Shown piece by piece: positions 25,301 through 33,748 of a DNA stretch of 64,000 nt. Every line of letters begins with the position of its first letter. The first letter of the stretch is position 1. The position numbers and the translations under genes were made by a program. This stretch comes from an uncultured Lachnospiraceae bacterium (lineage in GTDB: Bacteria; Bacillota; Clostridia; Lachnospirales; Lachnospiraceae): positions 62,001 to 126,000 of the forward strand of contig CAKQYS010000004.1 of NCBI GenBank assembly GCA_934293375.1, given 5' to 3'. Under the pieces are notes generated by a model that made no database searches, was not told the DNA's origin, and saw nothing but the letters and a program-made list of their open reading frames with translations.

Positions 25301-26927
25301 AAACGGATGTTGATGTAATAACTTCCTCACGGATCGCATCGATCGGCGGATTCGTAACCTGTGCAAACAGCTGCTTGAAGTAATTGAATAACGGCTGCTT
25401 CTTATCTGATAATACCGCAAGCGGAGAATCCGTACCCATCGCTGCAATGGATTCTGCTCCGGTCTTTGCCATCGGCAGGATCGAAGTCTTTAAATCCTCA
25501 TAGGTATACCCAAACGCCCGCTGCAGCTTTGCCCGCATCTTCGGACTATACTCCTCTACACGTACATTTGGAATTGCCAGATCCTTCAAATTGATCAGAT
25601 TGGTATCCAACCATTCACCATACGGCTGCCGGCTGGCATATTTCTCCTTCAATTCATCATCCGAGATCAACTTACCGGCAACAGTATCTACCAGAAGCAT
25701 CTTACCCGGACGAAGGCGTTCCTTCTTCACGATCTTGCTGTTATCAATCTCTAATACACCAACCTCGGAAGACAGGATCAGATTATCATCTGCCGTAATA
25801 TAATATCTGGATGGACGCAGACCATTTCTATCCAGCACCGCACCCATGATATCTCCATCTGTAAACAAAATGGATGCCGGACCATCCCAAGGCTCCATCA
25901 TGGTCGCATAATACTGGTAGAAATCCTTACGCTTCTGTGTCATATAACGGTTATTCTCCCAAGGCTCCGGGATCGTGATCATCACTGCCAGAGGCAGCTC
26001 CATACCACTCATAACCAGAAATTCCAATGTGTTATCCAGTCTTGCGGAATCGGATCCATCCGGATCTACAACCGGTGTCAGCTTATACATTTCATCCTTC
26101 AAGTAATCCGACTCCATCGTCTCTTCTCTGGCAAGCATCTTATCGGCATTACCGCGAATGGTATTGATCTCACCATTATGTACCATAAATCTGTACGGAT
26201 GTGCTCTCAACCAGCTCGGTGTTGTATTGGTCGAGAATCTGGAATGTACCAGTGCGATTGCAGACTCATAGTCCTCATTGTGCAGATCATCAAAAAACTG
26301 ACGAAGCTCTCCTACCAAAAACATACCCTTATAGACGATCGTCCTGCTTGAAAGAGATACAACATAGGTATTATCATTACTCTGTTCAAATACACGACGC
26401 GCAATAAACAGCTTTCTATCAAATGGCAGCCCCTTCTCTACGGAATCCGGCCGCTTGATAAATGCCTGCATAATATATGGCATTACATCCACTGCTTTCT
26501 TGCCAAGGATCTCCGGATGCGTTGGCACCTCTCTCCAGCAGAGAAATTCCATGCCTTCCTTCTCCACGATAATCTCAAACATCTTCTTTGCCTGGTTCCG
26601 CTTTAACTCATCCTGCGGGAAGAAGAACATGCCGATTCCGTAATCTCTCTCCGAACCTAAAGAAACGCCGAGGGATTTGACTGCTTTTGCGAAGAATTTA
26701 TGTGATATCTGTAATAAGATACCTACTCCGTCTCCAGTCTTTCCCTCGGCGTCTTTGCCGGCTCTATGTTCCAAATTTTCTACGATCTTCAAGGCATCCG
26801 CAACCGTCTCATGGGATTGCTTACCTTTAATGTTCACGACTGCACCAATTCCACAGTTATCATGTTCAAAGCTTGAATCATACAAGCCCTGTTGGCGCTT
26901 CGTCGCTTCATCATAACGACGTTCCAT
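22380..26927 (-). CDS. gltB: Glutamate synthase large subunit
   Basis: This is a 1515-residue amidotransferase-synthase. The ATG at 26927 is chosen because AAAGGAG lies 7 bases upstream; the open frame extends 7 codons further. The nucleophile Cys25 (HDNCGIGAV) is exposed after removal of a short propeptide. The class II glutamine amidotransferase domain (about 25-430) is followed by a central domain, the FMN-binding synthase domain (about 820-1200; AKPGEGGHLPGGKV, GYDGGTGAAPR, GRDVAIAAMLGAEEFG), the iron-sulfur cysteines CNLDTCPVGIATQ, and a C-terminal GXGXG beta-helix domain. It partners the following gltD. Confidence 0.97.
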   Translation of the reverse strand: MERRYDEATKRQQGLYDSSFEHDNCGIGAVVNIKGKQSHETVADALKIVENLEHRAGKDAEGKTGDGVGILLQISHKFFAKAVKSLGVSLGSERDYGIGMFFFPQDELKRNQAKKMFEIIVEKEGMEFLCWREVPTHPEILGKKAVDVMPYIMQAFIKRPDSVEKGLPFDRKLFIARRVFEQSNDNTYVVSLSSRTIVYKGMFLVGELRQFFDDLHNEDYESAIALVHSRFSTNTTPSWLRAHPYRFMVHNGEINTIRGNADKMLAREETMESDYLKDEMYKLTPVVDPDGSDSARLDNTLEFLVMSGMELPLAVMITIPEPWENNRYMTQKRKDFYQYYATMMEPWDGPASILFTDGDIMGAVLDRNGLRPSRYYITADDNLILSSEVGVLEIDNSKIVKKERLRPGKMLLVDTVAGKLISDDELKEKYASRQPYGEWLDTNLINLKDLAIPNVRVEEYSPKMRAKLQRAFGYTYEDLKTSILPMAKTGAESIAAMGTDSPLAVLSDKKQPLFNYFKQLFAQVTNPPIDAIREEVITSTSVYIGKDGNLLTETPDNCHVLKVHNPILTNTDILKIKNMHIDGLKVGVIPITYYKNTSLERAIDRLYIEADRLFRDGVNIMILSDRGVDENHVAIPSLLAVSAMQQHLVRTKKRTSVAMILESAEPREVHHFATLLGYGACAINPYLALDTIKQLIDSRMLDKDYYAAVNDYNDAVLHGIVKIASKMGISTIQSYQGSQNFEAIGLDENVVKKYFTNTVSRIGGRSIEDIQTMVDELHSSAFDPLGLDIDTSLESAGSHKYRSGKEEHLYNPQTIHLLQEAAWTGSYDLFKQYTAMLNQEDDYMNLRGLMDFKFAKKPLPIEEVEPVDSIVKRFKTGAMSYGSISQEAHETLAIAMNMLGGKSNSGEGGEDLERLSIGPDGKNRCSAIKQVASGRFGVTSKYLTSAKEIQIKMAQGAKPGEGGHLPGGKVYPWIAKTRHSTPGVGLISPPPHHDIYSIEDLAQLIYDCKNANKDARISVKLVSEAGVGTVAAGVAKAGAQVILISGYDGGTGAAPRNSIYNAGLPWELGLAETHQTLIMNDLRNKVIIETDGKLMSGRDVAIAAMLGAEEFGFATAPLVTMGCVMMRVCNLDTCPVGIATQNPELRKRFKGKPEYVVNFMRFVAQELREYMAKLGVHTVDELVGRTDLLVAKDAAAEKNVDLSRILENPFAESKQNKIVYADKNVYDFGLEKTVDERVLLAKMKTALEKGQKKSVEIDVTNTDRSVGTIFGAEITKRYYNTLPEDTYTVKCNGAGGQSFGAFIPKGLTLELVGDSNDYFGKGLSGGKLIVYPPTGVTFKQNENIIIGNVALYGATSGKAFINGVAGERFAVRNSGATAVVEGVGDHGCEYMTGGRVVVLGQTGKNFAAGMSGGIAYVLDENNDLYMKLNKEMVEFGPVSDKYDVMELKDIISEHVAYTNSEIGKEILDNFGEYLPKFKKIIPHDYKKMMNMIVQMEEKGLSSEQAQIEAFYAIKH

Positions 26928-27007
26928 GCCAAAACTCCTTTCAAACACTATGATTTTATATCTTATACCTCAAACTTAAAAAAGTAAAGTGGCAATTTCC
27001 AGTGAAT

Positions 27008-27024
27008 TGTCAGAATATTTGACA
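27008..27024. promoter_or_regulatory. Inverted repeat upstream of gltBD
   Basis: TGTCA and TGACA flank a 7-base AT-rich spacer (TGTCAGAATATTTGACA), about 80 bases upstream of the gltB start. It is a plausible binding site for a regulator of nitrogen assimilation, but no regulator gene is adjacent. The gap 26949-27137 holds no gene. Confidence 0.45.
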
Positions 27025-27137
27025 GTTTAGTCATTCTTATTATATTGTCAGACTTCTCATTTATTTATCTCATCATTATATACAGCTTTAGCACCGTTTC
27101 TTAATAATCTAAAGAGATCTCGTGTATTTTTTTTATT

Positions 27138-28082
27138 TTATGAAGCAGGCATTTGCCGATCCAGCCATTTGTCGATATCAGCATACACTTTCTGCCTGTT
27201 TGTCTCATGCAGCAGCTCATGTCTTGCATCCTGATAGACATGCTTTCTGACATTCCAGCCGTATTTCTTATAGGTTCTCCATAACTTATAGGTTGTCTTT
27301 CCATTCGCATTGACCACATCTGCACTGCCTCCCAGGATCAGCACCGGAACATCCTTTGGGAAGTTTTCCATTGCCTCTGCATCGTGCACATACAGCATTC
27401 CCTGCAATACGGTATTGAATACACCAATAGAATATACATAATTGCACAACGGATCATGATTATACTTCTTTACTTCCTCTACATCCCTGGACAGCCATGC
27501 ATTACGCAGACTTTCGTTTTCAAATGGTTTGTCAAATCGTCCAAGTCCCATCTTATGCACCAGCGTGCTCCTATATCGCATACCATCCCGATGAAACAGG
27601 GAGATCCATTTCAGAAATGCGATTCCCGCCTTAGATGTCAGATTGCCATAATCTACTGTACCCATCAGGATCACACCTGCCAGCCCATCCTTATGCGTCA
27701 TAATATACTCTCTGGTGATCAGGGATCCCATACTATGTCCCATAACAAAATAAGGGACGTGGCTATACTCCTTCTGCATCATGCAACGAACCTTAAACAT
27801 ATCTGACACAAGCTTACTATTCATCATATAATCGCCCCATACACCAAGAGCCTCTTCATTCGCTGCCGACTTACCATGCCCGATCAGATCATGCATGACA
27901 ACTAAAAATCCCCGCTCAGCCAGATATGCTGCAAATTCGTCATACCGCTCTAAATGCTCACACATACCATGGCACACCTGCAACACTGCCTTCACCGGCA
28001 CAGAAACAGGAATCCAGCGCATTCCCCGAAGCTTGGTCACCTCATCTGATGACCTAAAATAAAACTGTTCTCTTCTAATCAT
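27138..28082 (-). CDS. Alpha/beta hydrolase, lysophospholipase-like
   Basis: From the ATG at 28082 (GAGGG upstream) this is a 314-residue serine hydrolase of the monoglyceride lipase or lysophospholipase type (hydrolase_4). It shows VCHGMCEHLERYDEFAAYLAERGF (oxyanion region), HDLIGHGKS, the nucleophile elbow GHSMGS (about 110-115), a lid region, GSADVVN for the acid and DARHELLHE for the catalytic His. No signal peptide is seen, so it acts on membrane lipids or small esters from the cytosol. A single-gene unit. Confidence 0.88.
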   Translation of the reverse strand: MIRREQFYFRSSDEVTKLRGMRWIPVSVPVKAVLQVCHGMCEHLERYDEFAAYLAERGFLVVMHDLIGHGKSAANEEALGVWGDYMMNSKLVSDMFKVRCMMQKEYSHVPYFVMGHSMGSLITREYIMTHKDGLAGVILMGTVDYGNLTSKAGIAFLKWISLFHRDGMRYRSTLVHKMGLGRFDKPFENESLRNAWLSRDVEEVKKYNHDPLCNYVYSIGVFNTVLQGMLYVHDAEAMENFPKDVPVLILGGSADVVNANGKTTYKLWRTYKKYGWNVRKHVYQDARHELLHETNRQKVYADIDKWLDRQMPAS

Positions 28083-28145
28083 ATCTATCCCTCTCTCTAA
28101 TATGTTGCATCGCCGGCTTATCACTGCTTTGCAGACGCATATAAA

Positions 28146-28185
28146 AGAAAAAGCTCATCCCAAAACATATGGTTTTAAGATGAGC
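28146..28185 (-). terminator. Terminator after the LCP gene
   Basis: GCTCATC/GATGAGC and AAAAC/GTTTT stems, followed on the minus strand by TTTTTC. It lies 7 bases beyond the stop of the LCP gene. Confidence 0.85.
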
Positions 28186-28191
28186 ACTTCT

Positions 28192-29319
28192 CTACTGCGT
28201 AACCGGCGTCTCTGTCGTACCAGCCTCCGATGTGGAATCCCCTGTTCCGGATGATTCTAACAAATCAATCGGCTTCGTGTATGTTACTCCAGTCTCACTG
28301 ATAATGGACTGGCTGATCCGCTTTACGGTCTCTGATACCTGATAATTCTCTGTATCATATAAATACTTATGGAGTGCCATTACATTATGCTCTAAATCTG
28401 CCGGAACCAATACCGATCCCTTCTTGCCCAATGTCGGACTCGTGTACGAAAATGGGAAACCTGTTGTGTCCACAATATCATATCCAAACACCTGCGAAGC
28501 TAACGAGATCATTTCGGTCTTGGAGATACTCGTTGAGATCAATGGGAAGACTGCATCCATCAGATCATTCAGCTTCGTAAGTCCCTCCTTCTTGATCTTC
28601 GCAACCATCAGTCCGATCACTTCCCGCTGACGTTCTGTACGGGTAATATCCCCCTGATCAGTCTTTCTGATACGTGCATATGCCAGTGCCTGTGTACCAT
28701 TCAATGTATAGGTACCCGGTCCCTGCAATAGTGGTGTGGATTCATTAAAGATCTTATTCTGTTCTTTAATATTCTTGTTAAACCACTTCACTTCGTTCTT
28801 CTTGATCGTGACTTCAATACCGCCTAATACATCGACAGCCTTTGTCACAGCTTCAAAATTCACCGTCACATAATCCTTGATATCCATATCCAGATTACGA
28901 TTCAGTGTATTGATCGCCATCTTTGGTCCACCTATGAAATGTGCATGTGTCAACTTCTGGTTGTTCGGATTATCCTTCGCAATTTCAAGAAATGTATCAC
29001 GATACACCGAAACCATCTTGACTTCCTTTGTCTCATGGTTCAGATTCACAATGATAACCGTATCACTGTGTGTACCCTTCTCCACAGTTCCATTTCTGGA
29101 ATCACCACCAAACAATGCAATATTGGTGTAACCTGTGGCATCTGAATTCATGTTTTCATTAATCTCAATATCATCATCCGACAGATCATTGTAATCTATC
29201 TTGTTCATCTTATGATTCACATTCCAAAGACTGTACAAGATCATCAGTACAATCAGAATCAGCACCTCTAGGCTGATAATTAATTTGTAGTTCCATCTTC
29301 TTGGCTTTGCTGCTGCCAT
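28192..29319 (-). CDS. LCP-family (LytR-CpsA-Psr) wall polymer ligase
   Basis: This 375-residue protein has a cytoplasmic start, one membrane helix (about 13-35) and an extracellular LCP domain (about 65-215). Its family pattern includes NIALFGGDSR, HSDTVIIVNLN, SVYRDTFLEI, HAHFIGGPKMAINTLNRNL, and YARIRKTDQGDITRTERQREV. A regulatory-looking helical tail and a Ser/Thr/Glu-rich C-terminus follow. LCP enzymes move teichoic acid or capsule polymers from lipid carrier to peptidoglycan. It lies between glmS and a lipase gene, not inside the polysaccharide cluster, but probably serves it. Followed by its own terminator. Confidence 0.93.
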   Translation of the reverse strand: MAAAKPRRWNYKLIISLEVLILIVLMILYSLWNVNHKMNKIDYNDLSDDDIEINENMNSDATGYTNIALFGGDSRNGTVEKGTHSDTVIIVNLNHETKEVKMVSVYRDTFLEIAKDNPNNQKLTHAHFIGGPKMAINTLNRNLDMDIKDYVTVNFEAVTKAVDVLGGIEVTIKKNEVKWFNKNIKEQNKIFNESTPLLQGPGTYTLNGTQALAYARIRKTDQGDITRTERQREVIGLMVAKIKKEGLTKLNDLMDAVFPLISTSISKTEMISLASQVFGYDIVDTTGFPFSYTSPTLGKKGSVLVPADLEHNVMALHKYLYDTENYQVSETVKRISQSIISETGVTYTKPIDLLESSGTGDSTSEAGTTETPVTQ

Positions 29320-29481
29320 ACTGTCTACGCATCTAACATAGTGACTATCACCTGTATATGATGTTACCCCTTTCCTAATCTTATGTTGTGTCTACCCGAA
29401 ACGGCATACAGACATTTTACTCCTCTGTCATCAGATTCGCAATAGTCTGTATCTTACGCAATTATGAATATTTTCTTAACC

Positions 29482-31308
29482 CTATTCCACTGTGACAGAC
29501 TTCGCCAGATTTCTAGGCTTGTCAACATCTAATCCCTTTGCTACAGATACATAATATCCAAACAACTGTAACGGAATCACAGATAAAGACGGGGCAAATA
29601 CAGGATGTGTCTTTGGAATATATACAGTAAAATCTGCTGTATCTTCCATTGCATAGTTGCCTTCGTTCGTAATCGCAAATACATAGGCACCTCTTGCCTT
29701 CACCTCTACAATATTGCTAATGGTCTTCTCTATCAGATCCGGCTGTGTAACTACAGCAACAACCAGAATCTTATCCTCTATCAGTGAGATTGGTCCATGC
29801 TTCAATTCCCCTGCAGCATACGCCTCAGAATGAATATACGATATTTCCTTCAGTTTCAATGAACCTTCCAGCGAGGATGCATAATCAAGTCCACGCCCAA
29901 TAAAGAACACATCGTGTGCATTTGCATATTTACTTGCAAACCACTGAATACGCTCCTTGTCACCAAGTATTGTCTGGATCTTCTCAGGGATCTGCTTGAG
30001 TTCTTCCAGCATTTCATTATATTCTGTATCCGACAAAATGCCTCTCTCTTTTCCAAATAACATGGCTAACAGATAAAGTGCTGACAACTGCGTGCTGTAT
30101 GCCTTTGTGGTCGCAACAGAAATCTCAGGTCCCGCCCATGTATACATGACATTATCCGCTTCTCTTGCAATGGAGGATCCTACCACATTGACAATCGCCA
30201 ACACCTTAGATCCCAAAGCCTGTGCCTGCCTTAACGCAGCCAAAGTATCCGCAGTCTCACCGGACTGGCTGATCACGATCATCATCGAATCTTTCTCAAG
30301 GATCGGATCCCGATACCGAAACTCTGATGCCAGATCTACCTCCACCGGAATTCTGGTCACACGCTCTAATACATACTTGCCAACCATGCCGACATGGTAT
30401 GCTGATCCACATCCAACAATATAAATTCTACTGATCTTCTGAATATCTTCACTCGACATATTCAGATCATCCACAACTATCCTGTCATCCTGGATTCTTG
30501 GAGAAATCGTATCCATGACTGCCTTTGGCTGTTCATAAATCTCCTTCAGCATGAAATGCTCATATCCACCCTTCTCTGCGGAAGCAACATCCCATTCTAC
30601 AGTCTTCATCTCTTTCTGGATCTCTTCCATATCCTCATTAAAGAAACGGACACCCTTCTCTGTCAGTTCCACAATCTCCTGATTCTCAATGTAATATACA
30701 TTTCTGGTATATTCCAAAATGGCCGGAACATCAGATGCAATATAATTACCGGTCTCTGACACGCCAACGATCAGCGGACTATCCTTTCTGACTGCATAGA
30801 TCACGCCCGGTGTCTCCTTAAACATAATACCAAATGCATAGGATCCCTTCACACGATGCATCACCTTAGCAATCGTCTCGATCGGATTACCGGTATTGTA
30901 ATAATCTAAAAGCTGAGCAACCACTTCTGTATCTGTCTCTGAACTAAACTGGTATCCCTTAGATAACAGCTTATCCTTCAGCACCTGATAATTCTCGATA
31001 ATACCATTGTGTACTACAGCGATGGACTTATCGTGATTATAATGCGGATGTGCATTCGCCACGGATGGTTCTCCGTGTGTCGCCCATCTTGTATGACCGA
31101 TCCCCTGAAACCCTGTCAGGTTTCTGCCGTCATCTGTCAGATCACGAAGTGCATCCAGTCTCCCTTTCGCCTTTACAACTTCAATCTCATTTCCATCATA
31201 TACTGCCACACCGGCTGAATCATATCCCCGGTATTCCAGCTTGGATAGACCTTTTAACAGAATCGGAGCTGCCTGCTCCTGCCCAATATAGCCAACAATT
31301 CCACACAT
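29482..31308 (-). CDS. glmS: Glutamine--fructose-6-phosphate aminotransferase
   Basis: This 608-residue enzyme makes glucosamine-6-phosphate, the first step to UDP-GlcNAc. The nucleophile Cys2 (MCGIVGYIG) starts the class II amidotransferase domain (1-240). Two SIS domains follow (about 285-425 and 455-600; IYIVGCGSAYHVG, VISQSGETADTLAALR, GRGLDYASSLEGSLKLKEISYIHSEAYAAGELKHGPISLI). It ends in the conserved PRNLAKSVTVE. Precursor supply links it with glmM at 43245 and with the PgaCD-like synthase. Confidence 0.97.
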   Translation of the reverse strand: MCGIVGYIGQEQAAPILLKGLSKLEYRGYDSAGVAVYDGNEIEVVKAKGRLDALRDLTDDGRNLTGFQGIGHTRWATHGEPSVANAHPHYNHDKSIAVVHNGIIENYQVLKDKLLSKGYQFSSETDTEVVAQLLDYYNTGNPIETIAKVMHRVKGSYAFGIMFKETPGVIYAVRKDSPLIVGVSETGNYIASDVPAILEYTRNVYYIENQEIVELTEKGVRFFNEDMEEIQKEMKTVEWDVASAEKGGYEHFMLKEIYEQPKAVMDTISPRIQDDRIVVDDLNMSSEDIQKISRIYIVGCGSAYHVGMVGKYVLERVTRIPVEVDLASEFRYRDPILEKDSMMIVISQSGETADTLAALRQAQALGSKVLAIVNVVGSSIAREADNVMYTWAGPEISVATTKAYSTQLSALYLLAMLFGKERGILSDTEYNEMLEELKQIPEKIQTILGDKERIQWFASKYANAHDVFFIGRGLDYASSLEGSLKLKEISYIHSEAYAAGELKHGPISLIEDKILVVAVVTQPDLIEKTISNIVEVKARGAYVFAITNEGNYAMEDTADFTVYIPKTHPVFAPSLSVIPLQLFGYYVSVAKGLDVDKPRNLAKSVTVE

Positions 31309-31456
31309 GCTAATTCCTGCCTCCTTATTCCTGTTCTGTCTCTATCTGCACCCGGCCTTCTCAAATAGCGGTGCAGGTTACTGTATTTCTATTCTTCCTC
31401 ATACCAGTATATGCAACTATATCATCCTCCATCATACACATACTTTAGGAATTATA
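31309..31456 (-). promoter_or_regulatory. glmS leader with hairpin; no glmS ribozyme seen
   Basis: The 5' leader is about 140 bases long. It contains a hairpin (CTGCACC pairing with GGGTGCAG around 31357-31378) and ends in AAGGAGG before the ATG. The conserved core of the glmS ribozyme is not recognisable. The leader may still be regulatory, but nothing known fits. Confidence 0.45.
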
Positions 31457-31479
31457 ACATTATTTCCGTGCAAATACAA
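31451..31479 (-). promoter_or_regulatory. glmS promoter
   Basis: On the minus strand TTGTAT (31479-31474) and TATAAT (31456-31451) are exactly 17 bases apart. Confidence 0.65.
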
Positions 31480-31536
31480 CACAATTTACCGTGCATTGAT
31501 CTATCAGCCCTTTCTGTAAAAAGCCTGCGTCCACCC

Positions 31537-31565
31537 TTTCCATTTATGTGGAAATGTGTTAAAAT
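31537..31565 (+). promoter_or_regulatory. Candidate promoter of the GT2 gene at 31644
   Basis: TTTCCA (31537-31542) and TAAAAT (31560-31565) are spaced by 17 bases. TTTCCA is also half of an inverted repeat with TGGAAA (31549-31554), which could mark an operator. Downstream, CCGGCAT and ATGCCGG could form a leader stem. Confidence 0.4.
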
Positions 31566-31643
31566 AGGCTTTGGGCCGGCATAAAGCAAACACGATAAAC
31601 CGTTATTCATGCCGGTGCAAATGAGATTGGAAATGAGGATATT

Positions 31644-32420
31644 ATGGACACAACTGCGAACCCCTATGAACAGTTTTATCTGCATAAGGAAATGCTTTCT
31701 CTGGTGATGCCCGCATATAACGAAGGCACTCACATATATGACAACCTATTAAGAACGAGCCGGACACTCGCTGTATTTGCCAGCAACTACGAAATTATTA
31801 TCGTGGACGATGGCAGTACGGATAACACATGCAGCGAAGCCAGACATGCGGCATCTGATGACGAACACATTAAGGTGATCAGCTATACTCCCAACAAGGG
31901 AAAAGGAGGGGCGATCAGAGAAGGTGTTATGCAGACCAGTGGCGAATACATTGGCTTTTGCGACTCCGATCTGGATCTTGATCCGGCACAGCTACGAGGT
32001 TTTCTATATGAATTAGAGGAACAGGATGCCGACATCGCGATCGGTTCAAAGCTTCACCCGGATTCCCGGCTTGATTATCCGAAGATCCGGCGTGTCATGA
32101 GCTATGGTTACTATGTACTGCTGAAGTTATTGTTCCATCTGAATACACATGACACACAGACCGGGCTCAAGCTCTTCCGCGGCGATACCATCCGTCCGAT
32201 CATCAAGCATATCACAACGGATGGATATGCATTTGATATTGAAATTCTGGCTACCGCTGCCACAAAGCACAAGAAGATTATCGAACTTCCTGTCGAGGTT
32301 GTCTTCACTCGGGATCAGGACGATTCCGGTTCCAGAATCCGTATCCGTGATATCTTTCGGATGATTATGGATACCTTTGCTATTCACAAAAGGCTGAGAC
32401 ACCCAACCCATTCATCATAG
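31644..32420 (+). CDS. GT2 glycosyltransferase, dolichyl-phosphate hexose synthase-like
   Basis: This 258-residue GT-A enzyme has MLSLVMPAYNEG at the start, IIIVDDGSTDNT, NKGKGGAIREG, FCDSDLDLDP (the DxD motif) and DTQTGLKLFRGD with AFDIEIL. The pattern matches bacterial polyprenyl-phosphate glucose/mannose synthases such as GtrB or Dpm1, but it lacks C-terminal membrane helices, as Dpm1-type soluble forms do. It probably charges a lipid carrier with one hexose for wall polymer or glycolipid synthesis. A single-gene unit with GAGG before the ATG and a strong terminator after it. Confidence 0.88.
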   Translation: MDTTANPYEQFYLHKEMLSLVMPAYNEGTHIYDNLLRTSRTLAVFASNYEIIIVDDGSTDNTCSEARHAASDDEHIKVISYTPNKGKGGAIREGVMQTSGEYIGFCDSDLDLDPAQLRGFLYELEEQDADIAIGSKLHPDSRLDYPKIRRVMSYGYYVLLKLLFHLNTHDTQTGLKLFRGDTIRPIIKHITTDGYAFDIEILATAATKHKKIIELPVEVVFTRDQDDSGSRIRIRDIFRMIMDTFAIHKRLRHPTHSS

Positions 32421-32422
32421 AA

Positions 32423-32460
32423 AAAACGGATGGCGGACAATTTTGTCTGCCATCCGTTTT
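32423..32460. terminator. Bidirectional terminator between GT2 and PFK genes
   Basis: AAAACGGATGGCGGACAA pairs with a near-perfect partner ending CCATCCGTTTT around a TTTT loop. It serves both convergent genes. Confidence 0.9.
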
Positions 32461-32464
32461 CTAT

Positions 32465-33691
32465 CTACTGTTGTATCATATCCGGAATGCCACGATGATA
32501 TCTGATATTACGCTCGCCCTCAATCAGAGGATACAGATAGTCATATAATTCTTTTGTCACATCATGACCATCTTCTGTGATCCATTCTGCCGGTACCACC
32601 TTCTCCTTGTTCGCAACCTCAGCAATATCGACACTTCCATACTCCACTGTATATTCTGCAGCATCCTTGCGATCCAATGTCACCATCACGCCACTCTTGC
32701 CGTCTAATGCTTCCATGACCGCCTTCATGCCAAGCATACGGGACTCTTCAATATCTGTAGCACTGGCGATATGAGAGGCACATCTTTGCATCAGATTCAG
32801 CTCAACCGCACGCACCTTACATCCCAGTCTTTCTTTGACAATCTGTGTCAATATCTGCCCAACACCAGCCAGATAGCCATGTCCAAACTCATCAACTGTG
32901 TTTGGCTGATAAAGCTCCGAAATATATTTACCGTTCTTATCCTTAATGCCTTCACTGACCGCAACCAAAATGCCCTGTCCACCTGCTGTCTTCTCCCGGA
33001 CATCCTCTACAAATCTGTCGATATCAAATTCATGCTCACATAAATAGATCAAAGACGGTCCCCGACCACCATTTACCCTTGCAAGAACCGTAGATGCCGT
33101 CAGCCAGCCTGCATTTCTCCCCATAACCTCCACGATCGTGACGGCCGCAACATCATATACAGAAATATCTCTCTCCAGCTCAGCCACCGTTGTCGCAATG
33201 TATTTTGCTGCTGAACCAAATCCCGGGCAGTGATCCGTAACCGGAAGATCATTATCGATCGTCTTTGGGGCACCTAACACCTTAATATCCTCTATGCCGT
33301 TACGGAGACAGTATTGATTTAACTGATACACAGTATCCATAGAATCATTCCCACCGACATAGATAAAATACTGAATATCGTGTTTCTTAAAAATCTCAAT
33401 GATCCTGCCACATTGCACATCCAGATCACCGGATCCGCTCTTTCCAAGCTTAAATCTGCAGGATCCAAGCACCGCCGCCGGGGTCTGTTTTAATAATTCA
33501 AGCGACTTGGTGCTGCATTTCAAATGATCCAGATCGATCAAATCATCCTCTAGCACACCCTTAATACCATATCTGGCACCGTATACCTTATCGATGCGGC
33601 TGCTCAGTTTAACCATTTCCAAGACACCAACGATCGTCGCATTGATCGCAGCTGTCGGTCCTCCTGATTGTGCTACTAATAGGTTCCCCAT
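32465..33691 (-). CDS. 6-phosphofructokinase, pyrophosphate-dependent type
   Basis: This 408-residue PFK starts at the ATG at 33691 (AGGGAG 8 bases upstream). The donor-site motif is GGNDS (about residues 108-113) rather than the GGDGS of ATP enzymes, and the substrate motif is PKTIDND rather than PGTIDND. Both features mark pyrophosphate-dependent PFKs. NAGWLTAST and MQRCASHIASATDI complete the sugar phosphate site. PPi use conserves energy in anaerobic glycolysis. The Asn in place of the usual first Asp of GGDDS is unusual, so donor specificity is inferred. Confidence 0.88.
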   Translation of the reverse strand: MGNLLVAQSGGPTAAINATIVGVLEMVKLSSRIDKVYGARYGIKGVLEDDLIDLDHLKCSTKSLELLKQTPAAVLGSCRFKLGKSGSGDLDVQCGRIIEIFKKHDIQYFIYVGGNDSMDTVYQLNQYCLRNGIEDIKVLGAPKTIDNDLPVTDHCPGFGSAAKYIATTVAELERDISVYDVAAVTIVEVMGRNAGWLTASTVLARVNGGRGPSLIYLCEHEFDIDRFVEDVREKTAGGQGILVAVSEGIKDKNGKYISELYQPNTVDEFGHGYLAGVGQILTQIVKERLGCKVRAVELNLMQRCASHIASATDIEESRMLGMKAVMEALDGKSGVMVTLDRKDAAEYTVEYGSVDIAEVANKEKVVPAEWITEDGHDVTKELYDYLYPLIEGERNIRYHRGIPDMIQQ

Positions 33692-33748
33692 ATCATATTC
33701 TCCCTTCATCTAAGACAATTACCTAAAGACAATCACGAAACTTCCTGA

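Noticed and set aside
31309..31456. Possible glmS ribozyme
   Set aside because: The conserved core sequence and pseudoknot pattern could not be found by eye.
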